The notes below the pieces were generated by a model, which ran no database searches, was not told the DNA's origin, and saw nothing but the letters and a program-made list of their open reading frames with translations. This document shows, piece after piece, positions 33,975 to 42,759 of a DNA stretch of 64,000 nt. Location of the stretch: NCBI RefSeq assembly GCF_927798215.1, contig NZ_CAKMMW010000007.1:62001-126000 (forward strand). The letters are read 5' to 3'. Every line of letters begins with the position of its first letter. The first letter of the stretch is position 1. Made by a program: the position numbers and the translations under genes. Source of the stretch: Paenibacillus_E allorhizoplanae. GTDB taxonomy: Bacteria; Bacillota; Bacilli; Paenibacillales; NBRC-103111.

Positions 33975-35165
33975 GCTCATCGACCTTTGCTCTTTGAGCA
34001 TAAAACGAATATTCATTAGCCCAAACACCAAGAAACACACCCAAGGGAGGCCTTGCCAGCCAAGCACATTTCCTAGATCATACAAATAGCCACCGCCTAC
34101 GTTTCCGATAATAGCCCCGATGGAAAGCGCAAAGCTGTTAAAACCGAAATAGCTAGCAATCTGCTCATCCCCGGCATAATCGGAAACCATGGTATTCATC
34201 ATCGGCTGTAGAAAAACCTGTCCAATCATGAAGGCGATAACCCCCGCATAAATCCCCCACATGGACCCCATCATTCCCATTGTAAATAAGCCTCCAGCGA
34301 GCAGTAAGGTGCCTAATGACATTACGCCAAAAGGCTGTAACTTCCTGTTGCCTAATTTAGAAAGTGGAACCTGCAGCAGGACCATAACGATGGCCCCAGA
34401 GCTGTAAATGAGTCCGATATTCTCATCTGAAGCGAGCTGATGGACACGAAACGGAACGGCAATGTATAACTGAGTGACCAGGGACCACGAGATCATCGTG
34501 AAGAGCATGAAGCGTCGGAAAGGGCGATTACTCCATACGGCTTGCATTTGAGACCAGATGCCTGTATATGCCTTGCGAGATTGTTCACTTTGGATAGCTG
34601 GCAAAAAGAAGAGACTAAAGAAAAAGGAAAATGCGAAAATAAGGGTAGCGGCCAAACTAACGTATTTGAAATGAAAGCCCATGAGTAAGGCACCCAGAAC
34701 GGGACCCACGACAAATCCCATATTACTTAACATTTCTCGAATGGAATAAATCGTGATCCGATTGCTCGAAGTCGATAGTGCTGCATAATACGCATAACTA
34801 GCTGGGTTGAACAGTGATCCGCCTAAACCAGAGAAGAAGCAAGCGATGACAAAGCCTGGGATACTGTCGACAAAGCCGAACATGCCGAACCCAAAGGTAC
34901 GGATGAGCAAACCGATTAGAATCGTCCGCTTATAGCCAAGCTTGTCGGCCAAGGTACCGCAAAGGACGGAAAGACCTTGCTGGCTGAAGCTGCGGATCGC
35001 GGAGATGATACCAACCATGGTGACGGTCAACAGGATGTCGTTTAATAAATAAGAAGCAAGCAAGGGGATCATCATATAAAATCCGACCGCCATACTGAAG
35101 GTATTCATAAACATGACCCAGAACGGCAGCCGAATGGAAGTAAGTTTACGTAGGGCTGAAATCAT
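33945..35165 (-). CDS. MFS transporter
   Basis: A 406-residue protein with 12 predicted membrane segments; GTLADKLGYKRTILIG is the loop 2-3 motif and PVLGALLMG a motif C-like segment. Drug or metabolite efflux is typical. The 3' end overlaps that of the convergent chimeric ORF by 30 bp. Confidence 0.88.
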   Translation of the reverse strand: MISALRKLTSIRLPFWVMFMNTFSMAVGFYMMIPLLASYLLNDILLTVTMVGIISAIRSFSQQGLSVLCGTLADKLGYKRTILIGLLIRTFGFGMFGFVDSIPGFVIACFFSGLGGSLFNPASYAYYAALSTSSNRITIYSIREMLSNMGFVVGPVLGALLMGFHFKYVSLAATLIFAFSFFFSLFFLPAIQSEQSRKAYTGIWSQMQAVWSNRPFRRFMLFTMISWSLVTQLYIAVPFRVHQLASDENIGLIYSSGAIVMVLLQVPLSKLGNRKLQPFGVMSLGTLLLAGGLFTMGMMGSMWGIYAGVIAFMIGQVFLQPMMNTMVSDYAGDEQIASYFGFNSFALSIGAIIGNVGGGYLYDLGNVLGWQGLPWVCFLVFGLMNIRFMLKEQRSMSSRSSVRRAV

Positions 35166-35387
35166 ACGATGGCCTCATTTCATGCTGTAAATTGTCGATT
35201 TCAACACCATACAGGATATGCTATGCGTTGTATAGGGCTTTCTTTAGATGGACTTGGGTAAAAGTTAGTTGAGGCTGCTTGAACCTATGATGGGGATAAA
35301 ATCGTGACAGTAACTTCCAACGAATGGTAAAATGAGCGAGTGGTCTGTTAAGCTTAAGCCGCCCGATTATCATCGAATGGAGGTAGA

Positions 35388-36113
35388 ATGCACATGCTAA
35401 ACGTAGTTCGGCGAATGCCTAGATACGCTTTGGTAACAGGGATGCTCTTTGTTGTGCTTATCCTAGCCTACTCCACGATCTATGTGATAGAAAAGCCGGG
35501 AGGTATAGCGGATTGGCGGCTGTCCAAGGCGATGGGGCTTACAGAGACGCTGCGTATCCCACTTGAACGAACCTCCGAGGAGGCAATCCGACAATTTCGA
35601 GGTTCTTCCATTGAGGAAACATATAAGATCATTTATCAGAAGCCTGTTCACGAAGGCGTTCTACAATTCAGTAAACAGCGGCTATTTCAAGGCGGGACAG
35701 ACTTAAAGGTAGATATGGCACGGAAATCTTGGCTGGGGTGGAAGTGGGCTTCCGGTGGTGGGTATGCCATTGGTGGCACTAAGATGGATGCCTCATCGGA
35801 TTCTGCTCTGTCCTATATGATGATGCCTATTCGGTTGGAAAAGCCCAGAGGGACATTCCTGTTATTTGGAGAAATTGGAGATACGTCTATCACACATATC
35901 GTTGTGAAGGGCGATGAAACAGGGGCGAGGGAGTATGAAGCCGAGATTGTAAAGACCGACGAGGGTTATGTCGTTTGGTACATCGTTTTGCCTGCTTCTG
36001 TCAGCGTACCTTTCGAGTTGCAAGCGTACACGGATCAGAACGATCTGCGTGCCACGCTGATGATAACCAATGAGCGAGAGAATGGTTCGATCGGGCGCTC
36101 GTCCATACACTAA
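35388..36113 (+). CDS. Membrane-anchored protein of unknown function
   Basis: A 241-residue protein with one N-terminal membrane anchor (about residues 13-33) and an extracytoplasmic, probably beta-rich domain. No family recognised. ATG 35388 is 4 nt after GGAGG; ATG 35394 (10 nt) is equally possible. A symmetrical terminator follows. Confidence 0.65.
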   Translation: MHMLNVVRRMPRYALVTGMLFVVLILAYSTIYVIEKPGGIADWRLSKAMGLTETLRIPLERTSEEAIRQFRGSSIEETYKIIYQKPVHEGVLQFSKQRLFQGGTDLKVDMARKSWLGWKWASGGGYAIGGTKMDASSDSALSYMMMPIRLEKPRGTFLLFGEIGDTSITHIVVKGDETGAREYEAEIVKTDEGYVVWYIVLPASVSVPFELQAYTDQNDLRATLMITNERENGSIGRSSIH

Positions 36114-36119
36114 ATATAC

Positions 36120-36159
36120 AAAGGGCTATTCTTCAAGTATCAACTTGAGACAGCCCTTT
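36120..36159. terminator. Bidirectional terminator
   Basis: AAAGGGCT..TTCAAGT-ATCA-ACTTGA..AGCCCTTT hairpin between the anchored-protein gene and the CDGSH gene. Confidence 0.75.
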
Positions 36160-36199
36160 GTCAGTGGAATGTTAGAACGGTCGTACGCGTGCTATCAGG

Positions 36200-36391
36200 T
36201 TAGTCGCGAACTTGGCTTTCAAAATGTCCCTTATGAGCACCGTTACAATAAGGTTTGTTAGAAGAAAGTCCGCAACGACACAGGTAAATCTGTTCTTTCG
36301 TTTCCATGGGATCTCCTTCACCATCCATTAACGTAACGCCAGTTACAAGTAGGGGACCATTATCCAGAACTTTAATTTCTGCCACAACCAT
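36200..36391 (-). CDS. CDGSH iron-sulfur protein
   Basis: A 63-residue protein: N-terminal VAEIKVLDNGPLLVTGV strand pair and the cluster motif LCRCGLSSNKPYCNGAHKGHF, i.e. C-x-C-x8-C-N-G-A-H, which binds a [2Fe-2S] cluster through three Cys and one His. ATG 36391 is 3 nt after GGAGG; GTG 36385 (9 nt) may be the real start. A redox or iron-handling role is typical. Confidence 0.88.
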   Translation of the reverse strand: MVVAEIKVLDNGPLLVTGVTLMDGEGDPMETKEQIYLCRCGLSSNKPYCNGAHKGHFESQVRD

Positions 36392-36649
36392 ACGCCTCCA
36401 ATTTTTTTGCCATCGTAGAAAGTATGAGGTTTTGTTTCCCGCAATCATTTTTCTACTGGCGATAATAGTTCCTCTAACGCGGGCTGCATATTTGCATGGC
36501 CGTGGGTAGAGGATTTCTCACCATTGTTGCCAGATGCGATTATCTATAATCAATTAGTGCCATAACAATAAGAATTAAGCTTCATGCGTGAGATAGTGTA
36601 AAATAGGGGTATATACAGTGTAATTGCTGATGAATGGAGTGATCGCTAC

Positions 36650-37084
36650 ATGAATGCGTCCAAATATGAAAAGTATTTCACTATTGATGGCTTCTGGTCC
36701 AAGTTGAAAAAAGGTGCTAAGAAAGCCGGCAGTAAAGTAATTTATAGCGGATTGCTGCTTTTTTACGCATTGGATAGCCCGAAAACACCGCTGCGCGCAA
36801 AGGTTCAAATTTATGGTGCATTGGGGTATCTCATCTTGCCGTTAGATCTCATGCCTGATTTACTGCCGATTGTGGGATATGTGGATGATCTAAGTGCGCT
36901 AGGCTTGGCCTTGGCAGCTGTGTCGAAGAGCATCGATGACGAGGTTAGGCGGAAAGCGAAGAGCAAGCTGAGGGATTTCCTTGGAGACGATGCTGTGAGC
37001 AGCAAAGATATTATCGATATTGATGGTCACGTAGTGGAGGAGCAGGGGAAAGCGAAGGACGATGACGTGCATGTGGAGAAGTAG
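36650..37084 (+). CDS. DUF1232 (YkvA-like) membrane protein
   Basis: A 144-residue protein whose centre (LYGALGYLILPLDLMPDLLPIVGYVDDLSALGLALAAV-type segment, about residues 50-90) is the DUF1232 domain: two short hydrophobic helices around a conserved P-D-L-P-x-x-G-Y-x-D-D. The C-terminal tail is highly charged. ATG follows GGAGTG. Function unknown. Confidence 0.9.
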   Translation: MNASKYEKYFTIDGFWSKLKKGAKKAGSKVIYSGLLLFYALDSPKTPLRAKVQIYGALGYLILPLDLMPDLLPIVGYVDDLSALGLALAAVSKSIDDEVRRKAKSKLRDFLGDDAVSSKDIIDIDGHVVEEQGKAKDDDVHVEK

Positions 37085-37334
37085 TTGGTAGAGGGATGCA
37101 GGTATCCGATAAGGGAACGTGAAAGTGCTATTTGAAGCAAAAAAAAGGAACGAAGAGCCGGCGGGAGCCGTGCCATATGTGGGTTAAAGGAACTGAGCCC
37201 GCTGAGTTCCTCGTTTAACTGGAAAATCTACAGCTAATTTCACGGTTTACGGGTAAAAATCACGACTTGATGGAAAATACGTAGATATCCGCCAGTTTCG
37301 CTGAAAACGAGCGGAATTAACTACACCTAACCCC
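37085..37334. repeat. Gene-free stretch with degenerate 51-bp periodic repeats (element D)
   Basis: TGGAAAAT recurs at 37220 and 37271 (51 bp). Inverted repeats are centred near 37199.5 (GGAACT..AGTTCC), 37251.5 (TTTAC-GG-GTAAA) and 37301.5 (TCCGC..GCGGA). No supported ORF. Confidence 0.5.
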
Positions 37335-37516
37335 CATTGGATTTATCCACTGAAATTCTAAATTAGAGAGATGAAATGGCTGTTTCATTGGATTTATACA
37401 GCAGATATTCCCGAAATCGGGCTATTGGGGCCATAATTCAACTATATGAGTGGATTTATCCAATCAAAGTTGATATTTAGCGGTTGAAAATGAGATTCTA
37501 CTGTATTTATCCAGTG
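37335..37516. repeat. Four-palindrome intergenic element C
   Basis: Four units of core TGGATTTATCCA at 37338-37349, 37389-37400 (TGGATTTATACA), 37451-37462 and 37502-37513 (TGTATTTATCCA). Flanks show that units 1 and 2 are forward and 3 and 4 inverted. Centres are spaced 51, 62 and 51 bp, the same ruler as elements A, B and E but with a different core. Confidence 0.8.
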
Positions 37517-37645
37517 GGGAGCGCGGCGGTGGAGACAGTTGAAGTAGTTGAAGTTTTTGAGGTAGTCTGGTGAAGGCCAACTAACTTGCCTAGCCCCCAA
37601 CCCTGCCTCTATTCAAACATCTTGCTACCTAAATAGAATCAATGA

Positions 37646-37684
37646 CCAAATAACCGACGAATAGAAACCTCGTCGGTTATTTGG
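37646..37684. terminator. Terminator of ilvE
   Basis: A perfect 15-bp stem, CCAAATAACCGACGA with TCGTCGGTTATTTGG, and a 9-nt loop. Confidence 0.8.
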
Positions 37685-37713
37685 TGCGCAGTTATTTCGC
37701 GACAACATAGATT

Positions 37714-38784
37714 TTAAACCTTTAACAACCAACCGAACGTGTCCGGCAGCTTCCCACTTTGAATACCGGTGATCGTTGTATATAGTCGCTCGACAAGCTC
37801 GCCGATCTCTCCATGGTTGACGACCATCGGTGTACCGTTCCATAGCAGGCTGCCAATTGGCGATACAACCGCAGCAGTACCGGTGCCGAATGCTTCTTCC
37901 AACGTTCCATCTGCATGAGCCTTAACGATGTCATCGATTGAAATTTTTCGCTCAGAGACGGGGATGCCCCACTCCTTCAGCAGGTGGATGATGCTTCCAC
38001 GCGTGATTCCTTCGAGAATGCTGCCGCTTAGGCTAGGCGTGACGACTTCACCGTTAATTTTGAAAAAGACATTCATACTGCCGACTTCTTCTAAATATTT
38101 CTTCTCAATAGCGTCGAGCCATAACACTTGAGCGCAGTTATGCTCTTTGGCCAGCATTTGTGCCTTCAAGCTAGCTGCGTAATTGCCGGCTACTTTGGCA
38201 TTGCCTGTCCCGCCTTGCACGGATCGAGCATAATAGCTTTCCACAAGGATGTTAATTGGCTGCAGCCCCTCGTCATAGTAAGCATCAACAGGCGACATAA
38301 TGATGATAAAGGAATACTGCATAGACGGGCGGACACCTAGAATCGCTTCCGTTGCAATAACGAAAGGGCGGATGTACAAGGAGGAGCCGTTCTTCTTCGG
38401 CACCCAAGCAGCATCAACACGAACTAGCTCCTGAATGGCACGAACAACGAATTCCTCATCTATTTGTGGAATACTGAGACGTTCACTAGAGCGGTTCAAA
38501 CGTTTAGCATTTTGATCTGGTCGAAATAAAACAACGTCATCATTCTCGGTGCGAAATGCCTTCATACCTTCGAAAACCGCTTGCCCATAGTGGAAAACCA
38601 TCGCCGCGGGATCATGGGAGATCGGACCGTAGGGAACGATGCGCGGATCATGCCAGCCTTGGCCTTCTTTGTAATCCATGATAAACATATGATTTGTAAA
38701 AAGTTTTCCAAACCCCAAATTTTCCTCTAGATTCGGCAGGGGCTTGCCCTTTACATTTTGTTCGATGCGAATGCTTCCGTACAT
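37714..38784 (-). CDS. ilvE: Branched-chain amino acid aminotransferase
   Basis: A 356-residue fold-type IV PLP enzyme of the long (BCAT) group: FGKLFTNHMFIMDY, FHYGQAVFEGMKAF, YIRPFVIATE, the PLP lysine in GGTGNAKVAGNYAASL, QVLWLDAIEKKYLEEVGSMNVFF and GSILEGITR. It makes Val, Leu and Ile from their keto acids or runs in reverse. ATG 38784 sits 8 nt after AAAGGTGG, ruling out the longer frame. It is divergent from a LysR gene. Confidence 0.95.
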   Translation of the reverse strand: MYGSIRIEQNVKGKPLPNLEENLGFGKLFTNHMFIMDYKEGQGWHDPRIVPYGPISHDPAAMVFHYGQAVFEGMKAFRTENDDVVLFRPDQNAKRLNRSSERLSIPQIDEEFVVRAIQELVRVDAAWVPKKNGSSLYIRPFVIATEAILGVRPSMQYSFIIIMSPVDAYYDEGLQPINILVESYYARSVQGGTGNAKVAGNYAASLKAQMLAKEHNCAQVLWLDAIEKKYLEEVGSMNVFFKINGEVVTPSLSGSILEGITRGSIIHLLKEWGIPVSERKISIDDIVKAHADGTLEEAFGTGTAAVVSPIGSLLWNGTPMVVNHGEIGELVERLYTTITGIQSGKLPDTFGWLLKV

Positions 38785-38830
38785 ACGTTGTGCCACCTTT
38801 CCCATTGAGGGTTCTCACAATCTTTTACCC

Positions 38831-38892
38831 TTAACTATAGAAAATTCGCAATCATTGATCAATTGCGATTTATCAATTACTATCATAGTTAA
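38831..38892. promoter_or_regulatory. Nested palindromes between ilvE and the LysR gene
   Basis: Three inverted repeats share one region: TTAACTAT (38831-38838) / ATAGTTAA (38885-38892); TCGCAAT (38846-38852) / ATTGCGA (38862-38868); and ATTGATCAAT (38854-38863). The middle one has the T-N11-A layout of LysR sites. Confidence 0.55.
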
Positions 38893-38915
38893 TAGCTATG
38901 ATCGGGGGGCGTCAG

Positions 38916-39806
38916 GTGGATTATCGATTGTTGGTATATTTTTTGGCGGTGTGCGAGGAATTGCACTTCACCAAAGCAGCAGAGAAGCTGGGTATTAGCC
39001 AGCCTACACTGAGTCAACAGATCCGATTGCTGGAGGATCGAGTGGGTTCTCCACTTTTTCAGCGAATCGGCAAAAAGATTTATGTGACCGAGGCGGGCGA
39101 GATTTTACGCAAGCATAGCCGGAATATCTTCCATGAGCTGGAGCAAGCGCAGATGGCAATGAATGAGCTCCAAGGCATGCAGCGCGGACGATTGCGAATC
39201 GGCTGTTCAGGGAATCATTTGCTGACGGCGACGATCATGACGTTTCATGCCAATTATCCCAAAATCGAGCTATCGGTGATGGAGTTGGCAACGGAAGAGA
39301 CCAAAGAAAAGCTGCTGAGCAATGAGTTGGATGTGGGTGTTGTCTTTTTGCCTGAGGAGGACGAACAGCTTCGATGTATGCCGTTATACCAAGAGAAGCT
39401 TCAACTTGTGGTGTCGGCTCAGCATGCATTTGCCCAAGAGCAGGTGAGGGAGATCAGGTTGGCGGAGTTGACCGAGATTCCAATTGCGATGCTGCAGCAG
39501 AAGTTCTACGTTCGGCAAATGATGGATGATTGCTGTGCGCAGATCGGACTTGCTTGGAAGCCAATTGTGGAGCTCTCCACGCTCGAATCTTTGCTGCAAA
39601 TGGCGAAGAACCATGTGTGTGGAGCGATATTACCTCAATCCTATGTGGAGGGGATGGGCGATCAGATGCGTGAGCAGAAGCTGTGCGCAATCCCTATTAT
39701 CGATCCCATACCACAGAAGGAAGTGGGCATTGTGTATCGGAAAGATATGTTTTTGTGTAAAACGATGGATACGTTCGTGAAGCAGGTTATTCAGGAATTT
39801 GCTTAA
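38916..39806 (+). CDS. LysR-family regulator
   Basis: A 296-residue LTTR: N-terminal HTH (YRLLVYFLAVCEELHFTKAAEKLGISQPTLSQQIRLLEDRVGSPLFQR) and a periplasmic-binding-like effector domain (GRLRIGCSGNHLL, LDVGVVFLPEEDE). GTG 38916 is preferred because GGGGGG lies 8 nt before it; the ATG at 38898 lacks a site. It is divergent from ilvE with palindromes between, so ilvE is a likely target. Confidence 0.92.
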   Translation: MDYRLLVYFLAVCEELHFTKAAEKLGISQPTLSQQIRLLEDRVGSPLFQRIGKKIYVTEAGEILRKHSRNIFHELEQAQMAMNELQGMQRGRLRIGCSGNHLLTATIMTFHANYPKIELSVMELATEETKEKLLSNELDVGVVFLPEEDEQLRCMPLYQEKLQLVVSAQHAFAQEQVREIRLAELTEIPIAMLQQKFYVRQMMDDCCAQIGLAWKPIVELSTLESLLQMAKNHVCGAILPQSYVEGMGDQMREQKLCAIPIIDPIPQKEVGIVYRKDMFLCKTMDTFVKQVIQEFA

Positions 39807-39828
39807 GTGTTCAGGAAAGAGTGAGGGT

Positions 39829-40887
39829 ATGGAGCAGATGAGTATAGAACATAAGAGTCAGGAAGATAAGAGTAAGGAACATAAGACTATGGAACATAAA
39901 AATATGAAACATAAGAGTCTAGAACAAAGCGGGAAATATGTCTATGTATTTGCCTGTCATGAAGATGAACAGGCGTTATGTCAGCTGGAGATGCGCACCT
40001 TGCTAGGCGCAGAGGCTGTGATTGAGGCGCGCTACGCCATCAGCGCGCGCAGGGTGGAGCCGAGCCGCAGCCCGTTTCTGAAGCTGCGGATGGATGTTGC
40101 CTTTGAGGCCGACAGCTTGCCGGAGCTGGCCTCTGCACTTCAGACGTTGACCGTGGGCGGGGCAACGTTCAAGGTCGTGTTCGCGGAGACGGACACGGCG
40201 GTCAGCTATGACCGCCAGCGAAATGTCGAGCGCGAACTGGGGCTGGGGCTGCGCGGCAAGGCCGAGATGCGCAGGCCAGAGCAATATTTCGCCGTGACGG
40301 AGCTGGGAGGCCGGTGGTTGTTCGGCGAGGGCAGCTACGGCGAAGCCGTGTGGCTTCAGCATCAGCAGAAGCCACAGAACTACTCCACCGCCCTGGGGAC
40401 GCGCCTCGCGCGGGCGGTGGTGAACATCGCAGTGCCCGAGGTGGCGGGCACGCGGGTCATTGACCCGTGCTGCGGCATGGGCACGGTGCTGGTGGAGGCG
40501 ATGTCGATGGGGATCGACATCGTGGGCTACGACATAAACCCGCTGGCCGTACGCGGCGCGCGGGTGAATCTGGACCACTTCGGCATGCCGGATGTGGTCC
40601 AGATCGCCGACATGCGGACGCTCGTTCCGCATCCTACAGCCCTGCATGGCAGTCCAGAGCCCATCTACGATGCGCTGATTCTGGACATGCCGTACAATCT
40701 TTGCTCGGTTCTGCCGGAGGATGAGAAGCTGGACATGCTGCAAACCGCCCGCCGATTAGCGCGGCGCGCGGTCATTATAACAACCGAGCAGATGGACCCG
40801 CTTTTGATCAAAGCTGATTTTCACATCGACTCGCGCTGCACGGTGAACAAAGGTAATTTCAGCCGACAGATTATCGTCTGCGTTTAG
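39829..40887 (+). CDS. TRM11/RlmL-like RNA methyltransferase
   Basis: A 352-residue protein. After a short charged repeat leader (residues 5-34, pentapeptides like xxEHK), a THUMP-like region runs to about 150 and a Rossmann methyltransferase follows: RVIDPCCGMGTVLVEAMSMGIDIVGYDIN (SAM motif I and acidic loop), then ALILDMPYNL as the catalytic motif IV (DMPY instead of DPPY). This matches TRM11/TrmG10-type guanosine N2-methyltransferases. Strongly GC-rich compared with its flanks. Confidence 0.82.
   Translation: MEQMSIEHKSQEDKSKEHKTMEHKNMKHKSLEQSGKYVYVFACHEDEQALCQLEMRTLLGAEAVIEARYAISARRVEPSRSPFLKLRMDVAFEADSLPELASALQTLTVGGATFKVVFAETDTAVSYDRQRNVERELGLGLRGKAEMRRPEQYFAVTELGGRWLFGEGSYGEAVWLQHQQKPQNYSTALGTRLARAVVNIAVPEVAGTRVIDPCCGMGTVLVEAMSMGIDIVGYDINPLAVRGARVNLDHFGMPDVVQIADMRTLVPHPTALHGSPEPIYDALILDMPYNLCSVLPEDEKLDMLQTARRLARRAVIITTEQMDPLLIKADFHIDSRCTVNKGNFSRQIIVCV
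39841..39927 (+). repeat. 15-bp in-frame tandem repeat at the start of the methyltransferase
   Basis: Degenerate units of (G)AACATAAGAGTATGG type encode about six xxEHK-like pentapeptides. Confidence 0.7.
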
Positions 40888-40893
40888 CCTGTT

Positions 40894-41532
40894 TTAGTAC
40901 ATCATTTTTCCGAGAGGGCCATCCTCTGCAATTATATCCTGCAGGGCATAGACGGAAATCGGGAAGTAGAGGAATCCATACACATAAGCGGCTAGCTCAT
41001 AGACTTGAAAATAAACAACGAGTGATTTATCAGCGATATAGAAATCCTGATCTGGGCGAATGCTTTTAAAGTCAACCAACAAAGGAATATCACGCAGTTT
41101 GAGCTCAGCTGCAATGATAGCACTCAGCTTAGCCATGTAATCACTACCGGGTTTGAACAATTCCTTGAGTGTGTAGCTTTTGCCAGTTTCCGTGCTGAAA
41201 GTTAACGAATTCTGGATCGTGAGTCCATGGGCGCCGCCGGAGAAAGCATAGTTCAGCAACGACAAACTCAGCACGCGACGTTCATTCGTTTTGATTTCAT
41301 AATATGCGGTTACATCGGTTTCCGGGTTCTGTGGGAATCCCTGATCATGCAGCTGCTTGTTGACGGCATCGACAATCGTTGTATTGATTTGATGCTGGAC
41401 CAAAGGGGCATTCATATGAATAACAGCGGGGTACAACAAATTTAATTTGCTCTTTAGCACTTTATAGGTTTGTATACTAACGGGTTGGTGTTCCAATTCC
41501 AAGTCCTGGTCCATGTCTCTCGTGTCTCTCAT
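40894..41532 (-). CDS. DUF3298/DUF4163 protein
   Basis: A 212-residue protein: IQTYKVLKSKLNLLYPAVIHM and YYEIKTNERRVLSLSLLNYAFSGGAHGLTIQNSLTFSTETGKSYTLKELFK match the DUF4163-DUF3298 pair found in RsiV-like and exported proteins. There is no signal peptide or membrane segment here, so this copy is cytosolic. Possible peptidoglycan or lysozyme-fold binding is known only for RsiV. Confidence 0.82.
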   Translation of the reverse strand: MRDTRDMDQDLELEHQPVSIQTYKVLKSKLNLLYPAVIHMNAPLVQHQINTTIVDAVNKQLHDQGFPQNPETDVTAYYEIKTNERRVLSLSLLNYAFSGGAHGLTIQNSLTFSTETGKSYTLKELFKPGSDYMAKLSAIIAAELKLRDIPLLVDFKSIRPDQDFYIADKSLVVYFQVYELAAYVYGFLYFPISVYALQDIIAEDGPLGKMMY

Positions 41533-41617
41533 GTTTCATCATCCCTACGTTTTTGCTACACCATATTCAAAAACTGGGCGATTGGTTAACGGTTCGAAAC
41601 GATTTCACATTGTATAG

Positions 41618-41671
41618 AAAAAGGAGCTCTCCCCTTCATCGTTTTCACAACGAGGGGAAAGCTCCTTTTTT
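41618..41671. terminator. Bidirectional terminator
   Basis: AAAAAGGAGCT.TCCCCT pairs with AGGGGA.AGCTCCTTTTT, with T-tracts on both strands. Confidence 0.88.
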
Positions 41672-41739
41672 ATGTAGGCTAGGATGCAGCATATGCATTA
41701 CACTAGCCCAATAGGCAGTGCAACGGAAGGGGATTATTC

Positions 41740-41901
41740 CTATGAGGAGGTTTCCTCGTTCTCGCTAGCATCGGTTGTAGCACTTTGCAGGATCGATGAC
41801 AATTCCTCTACCTGCTGTTTCGATTGGCTGTCTTCGGCATTCGCCTCAGCAGCATTAATCGCATGGCTCACTACGTCGTCGTTACTTCCATTCGTTGACA
41901 T
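41740..41901 (-). CDS. Small acidic protein, unknown
   Basis: A 53-residue polar, Ser/Glu/Asn-rich protein without Cys or hydrophobic segments. The near-perfect GAGGAGGTGA 8-10 nt before ATG 41901 supports translation. No family recognised. Confidence 0.65.
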   Translation of the reverse strand: MSTNGSNDDVVSHAINAAEANAEDSQSKQQVEELSSILQSATTDASENEETSS

Positions 41902-42094
41902 GGTACAATCACCTCCTCTAAAATTCAACTAACTTAGTATCCCTCGGGTCGTTGAAAGCTATGCATGGTATAGAAAAATAACTTAAAAGCTCGTCAATTA
42001 TAGGTGAATCCTATAAATAGTTCATCAAATACATATTTCACAAATAAGGGAGTCGCGCGCATAATAGAAGAAAATGGAAAGAGGAGAGTGCGGT

Positions 42095-42664
42095 ATGGGA
42101 AAATCATTCGAGGCACTGTTACCGGAGCATGAGGCATTTATCGCCAAGCAACATATCTTCTTCGTGGGCTCAGCACCATTATCAGCGGATGGGCATGTCA
42201 ATATTTCGCCGAAGGGGCACGATGTGTTGCGGATTCTATCTGCCAATCAAGTGGCCTATCTGGATTTAACAGGGAGTGGGAATGAAACCAGCGCACATCT
42301 AGCGGAAAATGGCCGCATCACCATCATGTTCATGGCTATCGAGGGACCGCCACAGATTATCAGGCTGTATGGCAAAGGTCGTGTGATACTGTCTGGATCT
42401 GACGAGTGGGATCGGTTGGCGCCGAAGTTCGAATTGCTGCCAGGAGTGCGGCAAATCATGGTCGTTGACATTCACGAGGTGAAGTCATCCTGCGGATTCA
42501 GCGTTCCTTTTTACACCTATGAAGGTGAGCGGAATACGTTGCAAAATTGGGCGGCGAAGCAAGGGGACGAAGGGTTGAACGCCTATTGGCAGAAGAAAAA
42601 TATGACGAGCATGGACGGACTTCCGACACCGATCGGTAAGAAGTTATCCACAGACAATATGTGA
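42095..42664 (+). CDS. Pyridoxamine 5'-phosphate oxidase family protein
   Basis: A 189-residue flavin-binding split-barrel protein: HIFFVGSAPLSADGHVNISPKGHDVLRIL and VAYLDLTGSGNETSAHLAENGRITIMFMA are typical of the PNPOx-like group that binds FMN or F420-type cofactors. The substrate is unknown. ATG 42095 follows GAGGAG. Confidence 0.88.
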   Translation: MGKSFEALLPEHEAFIAKQHIFFVGSAPLSADGHVNISPKGHDVLRILSANQVAYLDLTGSGNETSAHLAENGRITIMFMAIEGPPQIIRLYGKGRVILSGSDEWDRLAPKFELLPGVRQIMVVDIHEVKSSCGFSVPFYTYEGERNTLQNWAAKQGDEGLNAYWQKKNMTSMDGLPTPIGKKLSTDNM

Positions 42665-42759
42665 AACTGCTACATGTAGTAATTTCCAATTGAATTGACA
42701 TAGGATGCATAATTACATCCGAGTCGGAGGAAACTACTACCAAAAAGGAAGCTCCGTAT

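Noticed and set aside
40003..40743. A 246-codon minus-strand ORF
   Set aside because: Antisense shadow of the GC-rich RNA methyltransferase gene; His/Arg-rich without a domain.
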